Assembly: GCF_935825525.1 (NCBI RefSeq)
Contig: NZ_CAKXZT010000160.1
Span: forward strand, 1 to 64,000
Direction: 5' to 3'
DNA: 64,000 bases
Origin: Mesorhizobium escarrei
Lineage (GTDB): Bacteria; Pseudomonadota; Alphaproteobacteria; Rhizobiales; Rhizobiaceae
Below are positions 1 to 9,140 of the stretch, piece after piece. The number at the start of each line of letters is the position of its first letter. Positions within the stretch are counted from its first letter, which is position 1. The notes beneath the pieces are model-generated. The model made no database searches. It was not told the DNA's origin and saw nothing but the letters and a program-made list of their open reading frames with translations. The position numbers were made by a program, and so were the translations under genes.

Positions 1-338
1 AACGGCTTCAGCTACGCGCTTACAAAAGATCGGCGTCGGGGGACACTTCTCCACGAGCGTGCGCATCATGTCGTCAGTCATCGGTGGTTGGTGTCAGCAA
101 CCCGACCCTTACCGGAGAACATCGATGACCACCGCTCCGCCGCCCCGCTCACTACGGCGCTGTTGAGGGCGCTCGCGAGCGGCTTCGCTACCGCCGAACT
201 ACACCACCTGTGGGGAGTACGTCATGACAAGCTGATGATTGCCTGTGGGTGCAAGTCCCATCCGGCCAAAGCCGTAGCGGGCAAGCCAGGACCGAGTCTT
301 GCGGGTCGCATATTGCGCACAAGTGATTGCCTAAGGAA
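1..338. other. Left edge: no intact gene; possible truncated group II intron 5' segment
   Basis: No convincing protein is encoded before the methyltransferase stop at 340. The stretch from about 225 to 325 has the look of the 5' part of a bacterial group II intron: a GTGGGTGCAAGTCCCATCC-like segment followed by a GCAAGCCAGGACCGAGTC-like segment. No reverse transcriptase follows, so if it is an intron it is a fragment. This rests on remembered similarity only and no fold was computed. Bases 1-224 could be the tail of another mobile element cut by the window edge. Confidence 0.3.
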
Positions 339-339
339 G

Positions 340-1089
340 TCACTTCACCACCACCGCCTGCAGGTTTGACGGCAACATCGAGTCGATTCGACTTCGCTCA
401 TCCAGGAATTGACGCGTTTCGTACTGTCTCACCACAAAGACGTCCAAGAACCTGATGGTATGAAACAATAGCTCAATAAAAGGCCGGGCGAGCGGGAAAA
501 TATCACATTGCAAGTGAATGCGCTGGATCAGAATTCCGATCGTTTCAAAGGGCTGGCTCGCGCCGCGGAGCATATCGAACCGCGTCCAATCCTTAAACAG
601 CAGCTTGAAGCCATAGGGGGTGAAATGGAAAAAGTTGTCCGGGCATTCATGGAATGAAAACACCGCGCTCGCGGAAATGATAAGACGACCGCCAGGCTTT
701 AGAATGCGCCTCATATCCGCGATGATGCGTCCGGGATCGGGTATGTGTTCGAGAAGGCCCGTGCAGACGATGAGGGGATAGCTCTCCGAAGGGATCTTGC
801 TCAAATCCCGGTAGTACAAATCGACATGCATGTCCGCCGGTTTATCGAGTCGCTTCGTGACCGTGAACGCGTTGGGGAAATAGGGCTTGTAGTCGACGTC
901 TTCCGAGTGGATCACCAACGTCCGCTCTGGGGTCGCAAATTCGCGGCATAGTCGGTCGAGATTCTTGGTCGATAACTTCGTCTTGGTGAACGTGAAGCGG
1001 TAGAGACGTCTGCGGACCCGTTTCCACAAAGTCGGCGGCTGCACAGCAGGTTTCTGCACCCCGGCTGTATGCTGTACGTCGGACACCAT
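340..1089 (-). CDS. Class I SAM-dependent methyltransferase (polysaccharide locus)
   Basis: A 249-residue protein. The mid-region reads LLEHIPDPGRIIADMRRILK followed by PGGRLIISAS, the post-motif-I and motif III signature of Methyltransf_11-type enzymes. It is followed by FHFTPYGFKLLF, typical of methyltransferases in glycan clusters. The start at 1089 is chosen because GGAGGG lies four bases upstream of the ATG. An in-frame extension to 1305 exists, but its translation is low-complexity and lacks a better ribosome site. It probably methylates a sugar or a lipid-linked glycan, inferred from the glycosyltransferases nearby; the acceptor cannot be read from sequence. It is transcribed away from its neighbours. 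Confidence 0.75.
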   Translation of the reverse strand: MVSDVQHTAGVQKPAVQPPTLWKRVRRRLYRFTFTKTKLSTKNLDRLCREFATPERTLVIHSEDVDYKPYFPNAFTVTKRLDKPADMHVDLYYRDLSKIPSESYPLIVCTGLLEHIPDPGRIIADMRRILKPGGRLIISASAVFSFHECPDNFFHFTPYGFKLLFKDWTRFDMLRGASQPFETIGILIQRIHLQCDIFPLARPFIELLFHTIRFLDVFVVRQYETRQFLDERSRIDSMLPSNLQAVVVK

Positions 1090-2022
1090 CAGCCCTCCGT
1101 TACCGCATACACTATAAAATTTGCACGAAAAAGTGCCAATGTGAGCGGCTCGGAAAGGGCCGGCCCAGGTGCGGGCGCACACACGGCGCTCGTCAGGACG
1201 CGGCCTGGCGGCCGGTCCGTGCCGGCGCAGGCCCGCCCCTGCGCTAGCCGCACAGGCACATGCGGAGAACAAGGCGTTGCATTCCGGCTCGGATGAAAAC
1301 AACATCGCACAGGAACTGGTTCGGACTGGGCAATCCGGAAATTTTCCACCGCCAGCGAGCGGCTGTCGCCTGCCAATCGCATCGAACTACATTGAGTGCC
1401 TATGTGACCCTGCCGCTGTTGGCGGCTTCTGCAACGGGCGTCAGTTTCTTTCTTGATCTGTCCGCCCGGGGCGCCTGGCGCATACTGTTGGGCCTCGTTC
1501 TCCGGTGGACATCGACCTTGATCAGGACGATCTCGTGGCTCCAGTCGACGCCTCAGTGGTGCATGCCGCATGGAGACGAACCCCAAATCCTGTTGTACCC
1601 CTTCTCCTTCTTGTGGGTCATGGCACACGCCGCTCCACAAGGAGGGGTTATCCCAACGGCAGTCGGTCAGATTTTGAATTTAAAGATTTCAGAGACATGT
1701 CGCTGTTACCGCGGGCACAGCGGAGTGACTATTTTGTGGTAGCCTTACGTGCCCAATCCTTCTGTCCCTAGAGCGTTTGAGCGAGATCGGACTGGAATCG
1801 GGCTCGTTCGAAGAGGCAGTCAAGGCAACGAGATGCACGTAGGCGAGCAGCTGACTCGTATGCCAAATTTTTGATGAGCACCTGACATATTTGGGGCGAT
1901 CATGCTAGCATCCAAAGGAGGCGTGCCTGGGATTCAAACAGCGTTACAACCGACCATATGGTGCCGGTTCCCGTAATTCGAGTCACGCTTTGCAACTTGG
2001 CCGCGGAGAGCTGCCTCGCCAT
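1090..2022. other. Intergenic stretch without a recognisable gene
   Basis: About 930 bases between the divergent methyltransferase and GMC oxidoreductase genes. Open frames on both strands exist, the longest up to about 180 codons, but their translations are biased, overlap each other and match no family I know. Some of it must hold promoters for the two divergent genes. The lower GC between about 1660 and 1960 fits a regulatory region better than coding sequence. Confidence 0.5.
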
Positions 2023-3564
2023 ATGAATTCCCTTCTGGATGTTATGACAACCGAGTTGACGTGCCAAGTCTGCGTCATTGGTTCCGGACCCGCTGGAGCG
2101 CTCGTTGCCCTCCCCCTCGCCGAGCGAGGGATGGATGTGCTCCTGGTGGAGGCGGGAAACCTCGATCCGACACCACTTTCATCCGCGCCCCTAGCGCAAC
2201 TCGACGTAGATGGCGCCGTGGATCTGTCTTACGCCCAAGCGTTGCAACTCGGTGGATCTTCAAACCTTTGGGCGGGTCGCGTCGCGAGAATGGAAGAGGC
2301 AGATTTCGTAGAAAGGCCGGACATTGGCGCACCAGCTTGGCCATTTCAGCTTTCCGAACTTTCTCCCTACTACGAGCGTGCGTTGGACATCTTGTGTATG
2401 CCCAGGACCGAACACGACAACGAATTGCCACCCATGCCTGGCAGTTGGAAGACATTCGCGGCGAGCGATCAGGTCGACATAAAATATCTGATGTGGTCGC
2501 GACCGGCCTTCAAAGTCGCCGAGTTCGTGACAAGGTCCGATGGAAATCTAGCCAATCTACGGGTTCTGACTGACGCTCCCGTGTTCGACGTCACACCCAA
2601 TGGAGATCGGCGGACCATCGAAAGCATCACTGTCGGTCGCCGGCAAAACCACAAAACAATCAAAGCCCAGGTGTTTGTTCTCGCCGCCGGTGGGATCGAA
2701 ACCACTCGGCTCTTGCTAGACTATGCGCGCCGTCACTGGAGGGATGAAGAAGGGGCAATCGGTCGATATTTCTCGACACATCCCAAGGCGGACTTGGCCG
2801 TCCTATGGCTTAAACAACCGGTCAGTGCGGAGCATCCGTTGTTTCGCGAAACTATGAGCAATGGGGTGCAGGTACGAGCGGGTGTCGGACTCTCCACAGC
2901 GACGCAAATCTCCATCGGCACATTGAATCATTGCGCCCGTCTCTACCCCCTCGCCGAATACAAGGCCGAAAAGGTCTTCGAGACGATGAAGAGCGCCGCA
3001 TTCCGGGGCGCGCCGATCGTGAATCGAAGCGCCAGGTTACGACGTCTTCTGCTCGCCGCGGGCAAGGCAGCGTTTGACCGCCTAGGGCAGGCTGCACGAT
3101 TGCAGGGCAGAGCACATGCCTTCGTGGTCCGTTTGAACTTGGATCAGCATTCGAACGCCGAGAACAGGCTGATTCTTTCCAAGGACTGCGATCACGAAGG
3201 GCGCCAGCTCCTCGACCTGAGATGGCGATATGATCAAGCGGATCGTAGGTCGGTTGTGACCTTTCTCGATATGTTGGATCGCTTCCTCCGTACGCACGAT
3301 GTTGGTCACCTCGATCACTCTTACCTTCGCAATTCGGATTCCTGGCCCCTCACCGCTGTTCACTCGCATTTCCTTGGCACTACGAGGATGAGTACCGATC
3401 CCCGCCACGGAGTCGTCGACCAGAACTGCCGTGTTCACCGGTTGCACAATTTGTTTGTCGCCGGACCCTCCGTCTTTCCGCGATACGGCAATGCCAATCC
3501 GTTCCTGACGATCGCCGCTCTTTCGCTTCGATTGAGCGATCATTTGACCTCTGTGTTGGACTGA
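2023..3564 (+). CDS. GMC-family FAD-dependent oxidoreductase
   Basis: A 513-residue flavoprotein. The N-terminus has the Rossmann dinucleotide site VIGSGPAGALVALPLAERG, followed by an acidic ribose-binding end (LLVEAG) and the FAD contact region GGSSNLWAGRV. The C-terminal GMC domain carries HFLGTTRM and GNANPFLTIAALSLRLSDHL, which hold the usual active-site His and Asn. GMC enzymes oxidise alcohols or sugars, so a role in sugar modification for the neighbouring glycan pathway is an inference. The ATG at 2023 follows GGAGAG at some distance; a TTG at 1990 and an ATG at 2044 are alternatives. Only two bases separate it from the next glycosyltransferase, so the two are probably one operon. Confidence 0.8.
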   Translation: MNSLLDVMTTELTCQVCVIGSGPAGALVALPLAERGMDVLLVEAGNLDPTPLSSAPLAQLDVDGAVDLSYAQALQLGGSSNLWAGRVARMEEADFVERPDIGAPAWPFQLSELSPYYERALDILCMPRTEHDNELPPMPGSWKTFAASDQVDIKYLMWSRPAFKVAEFVTRSDGNLANLRVLTDAPVFDVTPNGDRRTIESITVGRRQNHKTIKAQVFVLAAGGIETTRLLLDYARRHWRDEEGAIGRYFSTHPKADLAVLWLKQPVSAEHPLFRETMSNGVQVRAGVGLSTATQISIGTLNHCARLYPLAEYKAEKVFETMKSAAFRGAPIVNRSARLRRLLLAAGKAAFDRLGQAARLQGRAHAFVVRLNLDQHSNAENRLILSKDCDHEGRQLLDLRWRYDQADRRSVVTFLDMLDRFLRTHDVGHLDHSYLRNSDSWPLTAVHSHFLGTTRMSTDPRHGVVDQNCRVHRLHNLFVAGPSVFPRYGNANPFLTIAALSLRLSDHLTSVLD

Positions 3565-3566
3565 GA

Positions 3567-4718
3567 GTGAGATCCGTGCGGATAATGTACCTAACCGCAA
3601 CGCCTATGCCGGGACCGCAGGCGCATACCGTCAATATCGCCAAGATGTGCAGCGCGTTCTCCGCTTCAGGTGCGGATGTGACCCTCATTGTCTCAGGCCG
3701 ACCCCGTCGACGCATGCGAGACGAATTGGCAGAGCACTACGGGCTGGAGCACGGCTTCAGAGTGTGGACCATAGGGCTTCGGCAGCCCAACTGCAGTTGG
3801 GTTATTTTGTTTGGGATTATGTTGGCGCGGCTTCTTCGCATTGGCCTCGTCTATACAAGAGAGCCGCGCTTCGCGTTGTGGCTTGCACGTGCCGGATTCC
3901 CCACCGCGCTGGAATTGCATCACGACCATCTCTCGTTTGCGCCGAGGTCCAAGGCCGCGTTTGCGGCCCTGACGCAGAATCCACGCCTAAGAGGTTTGGT
4001 CACCATTTCTCAAGCAATCGCCGACGCGATCCTCAAGGATTTTCCCTCTCTCGAATCCAAGATCATTGTGGCTGCTGACGGCGCCGACGCGGAGATCTCT
4101 CCTTCCGAACCGATCGAGGCGCCGTCGCGTTCAAAGCTCTCGGTCGGATATGTCGGACACCTCTACCCCGGCAAAGGCATGGAGATTATCGCCGATTTGG
4201 CACCCCTATGTCCGTGGGCACATTTCGACATTGTGGGTGGGCGCCTGGAAGATGTTCAGCATTGGAAGGAGCGGACGGCGACACTCCCCAATCTGATTTT
4301 GCATGGACCCGTGCCTCACGCTGCTGTTCCTGCCAAGCTTGCTCACTTTGATGTCGTCCTGGCTCCATACAAGCGGTCCGTGATTGGGTCTAACGGTCGC
4401 TTGGATTTAGCGTCATGGATGTCTCCGCTGAAAATATTCGAGTACATGGCCTCGGAGAAAGCTATCATTGCTTCGGATCTACCTGTCTTGCGCGAAGTCC
4501 TGACCGACGGCGTTACCGCACTGCTCTGCGATCCTGATGATGTCCGATCCTGGGCAGCAGCGCTTGAGCGCCTTGCTCACGATCCCGCAGAACGACGACG
4601 CCTGGGGCGTTCCGCGCGCGAACTCCTGCTATCGGGCTATACGTGGAAAAAGCGTGCGGATAGGATCCTAGTCTCCCTGGGCATGGTAGCAACGCAAATG
4701 CCACCGAAAGGAAATTAG
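3567..4718 (+). CDS. Glycosyltransferase family 4 (GT-B fold)
   Basis: A 383-residue retaining GT-B glycosyltransferase. The N-terminal half has the acceptor-side pattern around PMPGPQAHTVNIAKM. The C-terminal half begins with VGYVGHLYPGKGMEIIADL and contains KIFEYMASEKAIIASDLPVL then REVLTDGVTALLCDPDD, the nucleotide-sugar site with its EX7E-type acidic pair. It probably adds a sugar to a lipid-linked repeat unit at the cytoplasmic membrane. The start is a GTG at 3567, two bases after the preceding stop; a second GTG at 3576 would give VRIMYLTAT as N-terminus and cannot be excluded. Donor and acceptor are unknown. The IS630 element lies just downstream. Confidence 0.8.
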   Translation: MRSVRIMYLTATPMPGPQAHTVNIAKMCSAFSASGADVTLIVSGRPRRRMRDELAEHYGLEHGFRVWTIGLRQPNCSWVILFGIMLARLLRIGLVYTREPRFALWLARAGFPTALELHHDHLSFAPRSKAAFAALTQNPRLRGLVTISQAIADAILKDFPSLESKIIVAADGADAEISPSEPIEAPSRSKLSVGYVGHLYPGKGMEIIADLAPLCPWAHFDIVGGRLEDVQHWKERTATLPNLILHGPVPHAAVPAKLAHFDVVLAPYKRSVIGSNGRLDLASWMSPLKIFEYMASEKAIIASDLPVLREVLTDGVTALLCDPDDVRSWAAALERLAHDPAERRRLGRSARELLLSGYTWKKRADRILVSLGMVATQMPPKGN

Positions 4719-4895
4719 TTTTCCTGGGAAGTGGCATCTTTCCAATGGAATGTTCTAAGGGTAATATTGTCTCACCGGAGCGTTTAGTAATCCTGTAAAG
4801 AATTGTTCAAATAATATGCGATAGCCCTGCGGAGAGGGCGGTGTATAGGTCTCGTCGTATCCCGCAGGAAGAAGCATGATGCCAGGCTTCCCATC
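4719..4895. other. Short AT-richer spacer before the IS element
   Basis: Roughly 180 bases between the glycosyltransferase stop and the left end of the IS630 element. Nothing coding is visible. A GGAAAT..TTTCC-like inverted pair just after the stop (about 4709-4745) could act as a weak terminator. Confidence 0.35.
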
Positions 4896-6040
4896 TAGTG
4901 TTGTGTCTCTGACAGTGGATTCTCAATTGTGGTGAAGTGTGCGAGTCTTGCCGCATGGGCAAGATCGAACGCATTGAGGTTCCCGACATCGACCGGGCGA
5001 GACTTGAGGGATTGGTTCGTGATCGCAACACGCCACAGAAGGTGGTGTGGCGCGCACGGATCGTGCTGTTGATAGGTGAGGGCCTTCGCGCGCTGCCGGT
5101 TGCTGAGACGGTGGGGCAAGAGCGTGCTGACCGTGCGGCGCTGGCGCCGGCGCTATCGTGACAAGGGCGTTGAGGGCCTGTTGAAGGTTGAAGGACGCCA
5201 CGCGCCCGCCGCGTAGGAGGCCGCTGTCGGCCGAGACGGTGAAGAATGTGGTAGACATGACGCTCAACACCAAGCCGGCTGGTGCCATGCATTGGAGCGT
5301 GCGCACAATGGCAAAGGCGTCGGGCATCTCGCGGCGGCGGTGCAGCGGATCTGGAAGGCGCACGGCCTCAAGCCGCGTCTGACGCGCCGTTTTCAAACTC
5401 TCCCGCGATCCTAAATTCGCCGACAAGGTTGCCGACGTGGTTGGCCTCTACCTCAATCCGCCCGACAAGGCGTTGGTGCTGTGCGTCGACGAGAAGAGCC
5501 AGATCCAGGCGCTCGATCGCACGCACCCACGCTTGCCGATGAAGAAGGGACGCGCCGGAACCATGACGCACGACTACAAGCGCAATGGCACAACGACCCT
5601 GTTCGCCGCCTTGGAGGTCAAGACCGGCAAGGTGATCGGCGAGTGCCTGCCGCGGCATCGAGCGAAGGAGTTTCTGCGCTTCCTTAGGATCATTGAGCGC
5701 AACACATCCAAGCATTTCGATCTTCATCTGATCATGGACAATTACGCCACCCACAAGACCGAGGCCGTGCAGACCTGGTTGAAAAGCATCCGCGCGTTCA
5801 TTTCCACTTTACGTCCACATCCGCCTCGTGGCTCAACCAGGTCGAGCGCTTCTTCGCCGAAATCACCGATAAGAGCATCCGCCGCGGCGTCTTCAGAAGC
5901 GTCTCCGAACTGCAGCAGGCCATCATGAACTACCTCGAAGCACTCAATGCCGAGCCCAAACCGTTCGTATAAACAGCCCCCGCCGGCAAAATCCTCGAAA
6001 AAGTCGCTCGTGCAAAACAAGCGTTAGAATCACAACACTA
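4896..6040 (+). mobile_element. IS630-family insertion sequence with decayed transposase
   Basis: The ends are imperfect inverted repeats: the left end starts TAGTGTTGTG and the right end finishes CACAACACTA, with about 13 of the first 16 element bases matching after the TA. Each end sits in a CTAG (4895-4898 and 6038-6041), consistent with the TA target duplication known for IS630. The single transposase is heavily frameshifted, so the copy should not be autonomous. It lies between a glycosyltransferase and an O-antigen ligase-like gene, and no interrupted reading frame spans the insertion. Confidence 0.85.
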
Positions 6041-6041
6041 G
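4955..6041 (+). pseudogene. IS630 family transposase, multiply frameshifted
   Basis: Pieces in three frames assemble into a full IS630 transposase: an N-terminal helix-turn-helix region starting MGKIERIEVPDIDRARLEG, then DDE catalytic segments LCVDEKSQ, LIMDNYATHK and WLNQVERFFAEITD. Breaks occur near 5113 (extra base after the GTG codon of the VGKS-like motif), 5195, 5331, 5396 and 5795. An in-frame stop at 5970 sits where the family normally has Trp (PFVWTA). The frame then resumes to a TAG at 6039-6041 inside the right terminal repeat. With at least five frameshifts plus a nonsense change, it cannot make an active enzyme. Confidence 0.88.
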
Positions 6042-6210
6042 GACAGCATCGCGGGTTCCGCTTACTTGTGAGACAGCGGGCGGAACGATGAGGCCGTCGG
6101 CTCGAGCACGGCGAAGTCTTTCACCGCCCGCTGGCATTGATACATCCAACAAGTTCTGTTTCCGGGAAAAAGAATATGCTAAAAGGATATCGCGCCGCGA
6201 GGGGGCTGTG

Positions 6211-7491
6211 ATGCGTTATCTCCTCACATTCGCGATACTGAGCCTCTTCCTGCCAATCAGGCTCGAGACGGGTCTTGTATTGCTGCGTCCGTTCGAGCTG
6301 ATCGCATTGCTGATGCTCTTTTTTGGCCTTGCGACGGGGCGTTGGCGAAATTTGGCTTTTTCAGCCGGTTTTCTACTGCTCCTGCCCTTCTTGGGCTGGC
6401 ACATGGTCTCGGCCTTCAGCGTGGACGCAGAGAATGGCCTGCGCGAGCTGTTGCAGATGTCCGCTGTGGGCGCCTTTGCGTTCGCCTTGGCACAGGAGGC
6501 CAGCCGGGTCGACACGCACAAGGCCGTCAACATCTTGCTTTTCGGCATGGTGCTGATCCTCGCCTATACGATCATCTGGCATGTCGCCCATGGCTACTCG
6601 GTCGGATGGAAGCATCTGGCCGATCCGAGGCTCGCGTTCACCTTCCTTCCAATTGCGCTCGCGGGGCTCCTCCTCTTCGTCAACCGGGGCAAGCGGCGCA
6701 CCCTTTGGTTTGTATGGGCGGGGATACTTCCCCTGCTCGTGCTATCTGGGGAACGCAAGGCGTTTTTGATCTATCTCTTTCTGACCGCTGCGCTTCTGAT
6801 GCGCGGACGGCTCGCTGCGATGATACCAGCGATCGCCGCCGGCTTCGTGGCACTTTTCGTGCTGTCGACCACGATAGGCAACGCCTATGTCGAAAAGCAA
6901 TTGCAAACCATCCTCAATCCGCTGAGCATGGGGCAACACGAATATTTGGCCGCGACGGGGAAATATGCCCCTGGTGACACGCCGAGCAATGTCCAGCGCG
7001 CGTTTGCCTTCACTCTGTCCAAACAGCTTATCTCCGAACGTCCATCAGTGGGCGTGGGCACGAACAAATTCAAGAATATTATCGATACGGAGTTCAGTGG
7101 ACTTCCTGACGAGTTGCGGCTGGGGATACATGGCGAGTTTCAACGTATCCTCACCGAGAACGGCATCATTGGGCTCAGCCTCTATGTTCTCATATGGATT
7201 GCTGCATGGTTTCGCTTAAGCCGTACTCTAAGCTGGGCGCTTTCTCACGGATTGATCGGAGCGGCCCAGGCACGGCTTCTGCCCCTCGTGCTCCTTTTTC
7301 CTTGTGCCTTTTACGTTGGAACAGAAGCCTCGGGCACACGAGCTTTCGTCACGCTGAGTCTTGTCTCGCTCCTGCCTGAATTGACGCGGCACGGGCTTTG
7401 CCTACCATTGCAGAGGATGCGGAGGAGCCACCCCAGGGGCATGAGACGTCCTCGATTTCTAGCGAGCCCATTGCCAGGAAACACGAGATGA
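6211..7491 (+). CDS. O-antigen ligase / Wzy polymerase-like membrane protein
   Basis: A 426-residue polytopic membrane protein with roughly ten hydrophobic segments. Near residue 305 it has a large loop with SVGVGTNKF and then HGEFQRILTENGIIGL, the pattern of the Wzy_C/WaaL domain, whose conserved His faces the periplasm. Such proteins polymerise repeat units or ligate glycan to lipid A-core; sequence alone does not tell which. The ATG at 6211 is preceded by GAGGGGG at good spacing; an upstream in-frame extension to 6088 has an unlikely polar N-terminus. It ends in an ATGA overlap with the GT2 gene, so the two are translationally coupled. Confidence 0.78.
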   Translation: MRYLLTFAILSLFLPIRLETGLVLLRPFELIALLMLFFGLATGRWRNLAFSAGFLLLLPFLGWHMVSAFSVDAENGLRELLQMSAVGAFAFALAQEASRVDTHKAVNILLFGMVLILAYTIIWHVAHGYSVGWKHLADPRLAFTFLPIALAGLLLFVNRGKRRTLWFVWAGILPLLVLSGERKAFLIYLFLTAALLMRGRLAAMIPAIAAGFVALFVLSTTIGNAYVEKQLQTILNPLSMGQHEYLAATGKYAPGDTPSNVQRAFAFTLSKQLISERPSVGVGTNKFKNIIDTEFSGLPDELRLGIHGEFQRILTENGIIGLSLYVLIWIAAWFRLSRTLSWALSHGLIGAAQARLLPLVLLFPCAFYVGTEASGTRAFVTLSLVSLLPELTRHGLCLPLQRMRRSHPRGMRRPRFLASPLPGNTR

Positions 7492-8453
7492 GTGTTTCGG
7501 TTATCATGACATGCCACAATGAAGAACGCTTCATCGTGCAGGCAGTGGAAAGTGTGATTAATCAGACCGCGTCGAGCCACATCAAAGAGATCATCATTGT
7601 CAATGATGGCTCGAAGGACGGCTCGTCGGAAGTGATTGCGTCGCTGGCCGATCGGGAGCCGCGTGTACATGTCCTGACGACGGCGGGTGTCGGGCCTTCA
7701 TCGGCGAGGAATCTTGCCATCAGACATGCTACCGGTGATTTTATTGCATTTCTCGACGGCGATGACTTCTGGGCTGAGGACAAGCTTGAGCGCCAATTGG
7801 CCGTCTTTGGCAATGGCTGCAAGGCAGGTCTTGTCTATGGTGATTTTGTCGATTTTTCCGCTCCGGATCTGTCCGACGCTCTACACGTCGCCGTGCGCCG
7901 CTATGGCGCGGACCAATGCGATACGCTGCCGACATATTTTCTGCTTGATGGGCCGATTATTCCTTCCAGTATGGTTATGCGGCGGGAGATGGTCGAAGAT
8001 ATCGGGGTATTCAACGAGGCATTCAGGGCTGGAGAGGATACAGAGTTTTGTCTGCGCGCAGCCGAGCGTTGGACATTTCAACATGTGGCCGGAGCACTCG
8101 TCTATAAACGGCGCCATGGCTCGAACATAACCCGCAGACTCGACGCGCTTCTGCCGGTAGGCGAAGGCCTCACGCGAGAATGGGCTATGCGACGGCGGGA
8201 ACTTGCGCACCTCGCGCGGCGGCGCAACGCGCGTTTGTACGCAAAGGCGGGCAATGATTGCGTGGCTCAAAGCGAAATGAAACGCGGAGCGCGCTTGCTC
8301 ATTCGCGCGATGTGGCACGATCCATTGTCATGGCGGGTGTACGTTTACTTTTTTCTTTGCGCCCTGCCGAGGGGCATGGATCCGCAGGTGCGCCGTGCAG
8401 CCAAGCTATTGTTCTACCGCGCCTTGCGCAAAGACTTTGCTGACGGCTCTTAA
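7488..8453 (+). CDS. Glycosyltransferase family 2 (GT-A fold)
   Basis: A 321-residue inverting glycosyltransferase. It opens with SVSVIMTCHNEERFIVQAVE; VNDGSKDGS lies near residue 38, and the metal-binding DGDD of FLDGDDFWAEDK near residue 89. The acceptor-side AGEDTEFCLRAAE near residue 180 contains the likely catalytic acid. The start overlaps the preceding gene as ATGA, and its TAA overlaps the ATG of the following decayed methyltransferase (TAATG). This implies that the membrane protein, GT2 and methyltransferase once formed one coupled operon. It is probably cytoplasmic, membrane-associated, and acts in repeat-unit assembly. Confidence 0.85.
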   Translation: MSVSVIMTCHNEERFIVQAVESVINQTASSHIKEIIIVNDGSKDGSSEVIASLADREPRVHVLTTAGVGPSSARNLAIRHATGDFIAFLDGDDFWAEDKLERQLAVFGNGCKAGLVYGDFVDFSAPDLSDALHVAVRRYGADQCDTLPTYFLLDGPIIPSSMVMRREMVEDIGVFNEAFRAGEDTEFCLRAAERWTFQHVAGALVYKRRHGSNITRRLDALLPVGEGLTREWAMRRRELAHLARRRNARLYAKAGNDCVAQSEMKRGARLLIRAMWHDPLSWRVYVYFFLCALPRGMDPQVRRAAKLLFYRALRKDFADGS

Positions 8454-9113
8454 TGATACTGGCGGAATGGCGAGAGTTCGAGCATCTCATGCGGCAGCCC
8501 GGGAATCCTTCCGTAGCGATTATTCTGTACCGCGACGGCAGGACCATAACGGAGGCGAAATCAGAGCTCTCCGATGCGCAAACGACCGATTATCCGGTTG
8601 TGCATGGTCAGCCCGCACTGATCGATTTCTTTTGCAGTCTCGTGCGTCCCGATGTTCTGACGGCAAGTGGCATCTCACCCATAAAGAGGCGGGGCCGTTC
8701 GACAATTGCATTCGACATCTACCATCCGCACACACGCATTTCATCGCGGAGGCGGTCCTCGAGCATGTGATTAACCCGGAACAGGTCGTTTCAGAGATAA
8801 GACACCGTTCATGCAACAAGTGCATGAGGGGGCTTATGATTTCACGCGTTTCACTGAGCTAGGACATCGTTGGCTGTTCCGGAGATTCGAGACGATCAGT
8901 CGCGGAGCGCTCGTGGACCTGGCTTGTCACTCTACTGGGCGGCGAAATATTTTTCGTACGTGGCCTTACCAGGAGCCGGTGGCTTGGTGACGTCTTTGGT
9001 TTTCCCTTCGCGCTCTCCGGTTGATGACGATACCGGGCGGACTTCCGTGGTTGCTTCAACAATCCTTTCATCGTTTGTCGATATTCATTGGTTCCCGACT
9101 CCGGAAAAGCTGA
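8453..9113 (+). pseudogene. Remnant of a glycan-cluster SAM methyltransferase
   Basis: Fragments in different frames recreate one methyltransferase. The N-terminal part includes YPVVHGQPALIDF. Then come FIAEAVLEHVINPEQVVSEI, FMQQVHEGAYDFTRFTELGH, RWLFRRFETISRGALV, GPGLSLYWAAKYF and LTRSRWLGDVFGFPFA. The region ends in RLSIFIGSRLRKS before a TGA at 9111. The order matches the usual family order, but the frame changes several times, and the motif I glycine loop and the PGG segment are missing, so the gene has suffered insertions and deletions. Its ATG overlaps the GT2 stop codon, which preserves the former operon junction. No functional product is expected. Confidence 0.72.
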
Positions 9114-9140
9114 GCAGCTACTTTGGCCTCGGGCTCAGCC

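Noticed and set aside
1260..1742. 160-codon plus-strand frame in the 1.1-2.0 kb spacer
   Set aside because: A mixed hydrophobic translation with no family resemblance and no ribosome site; overlapping frames are equally long.
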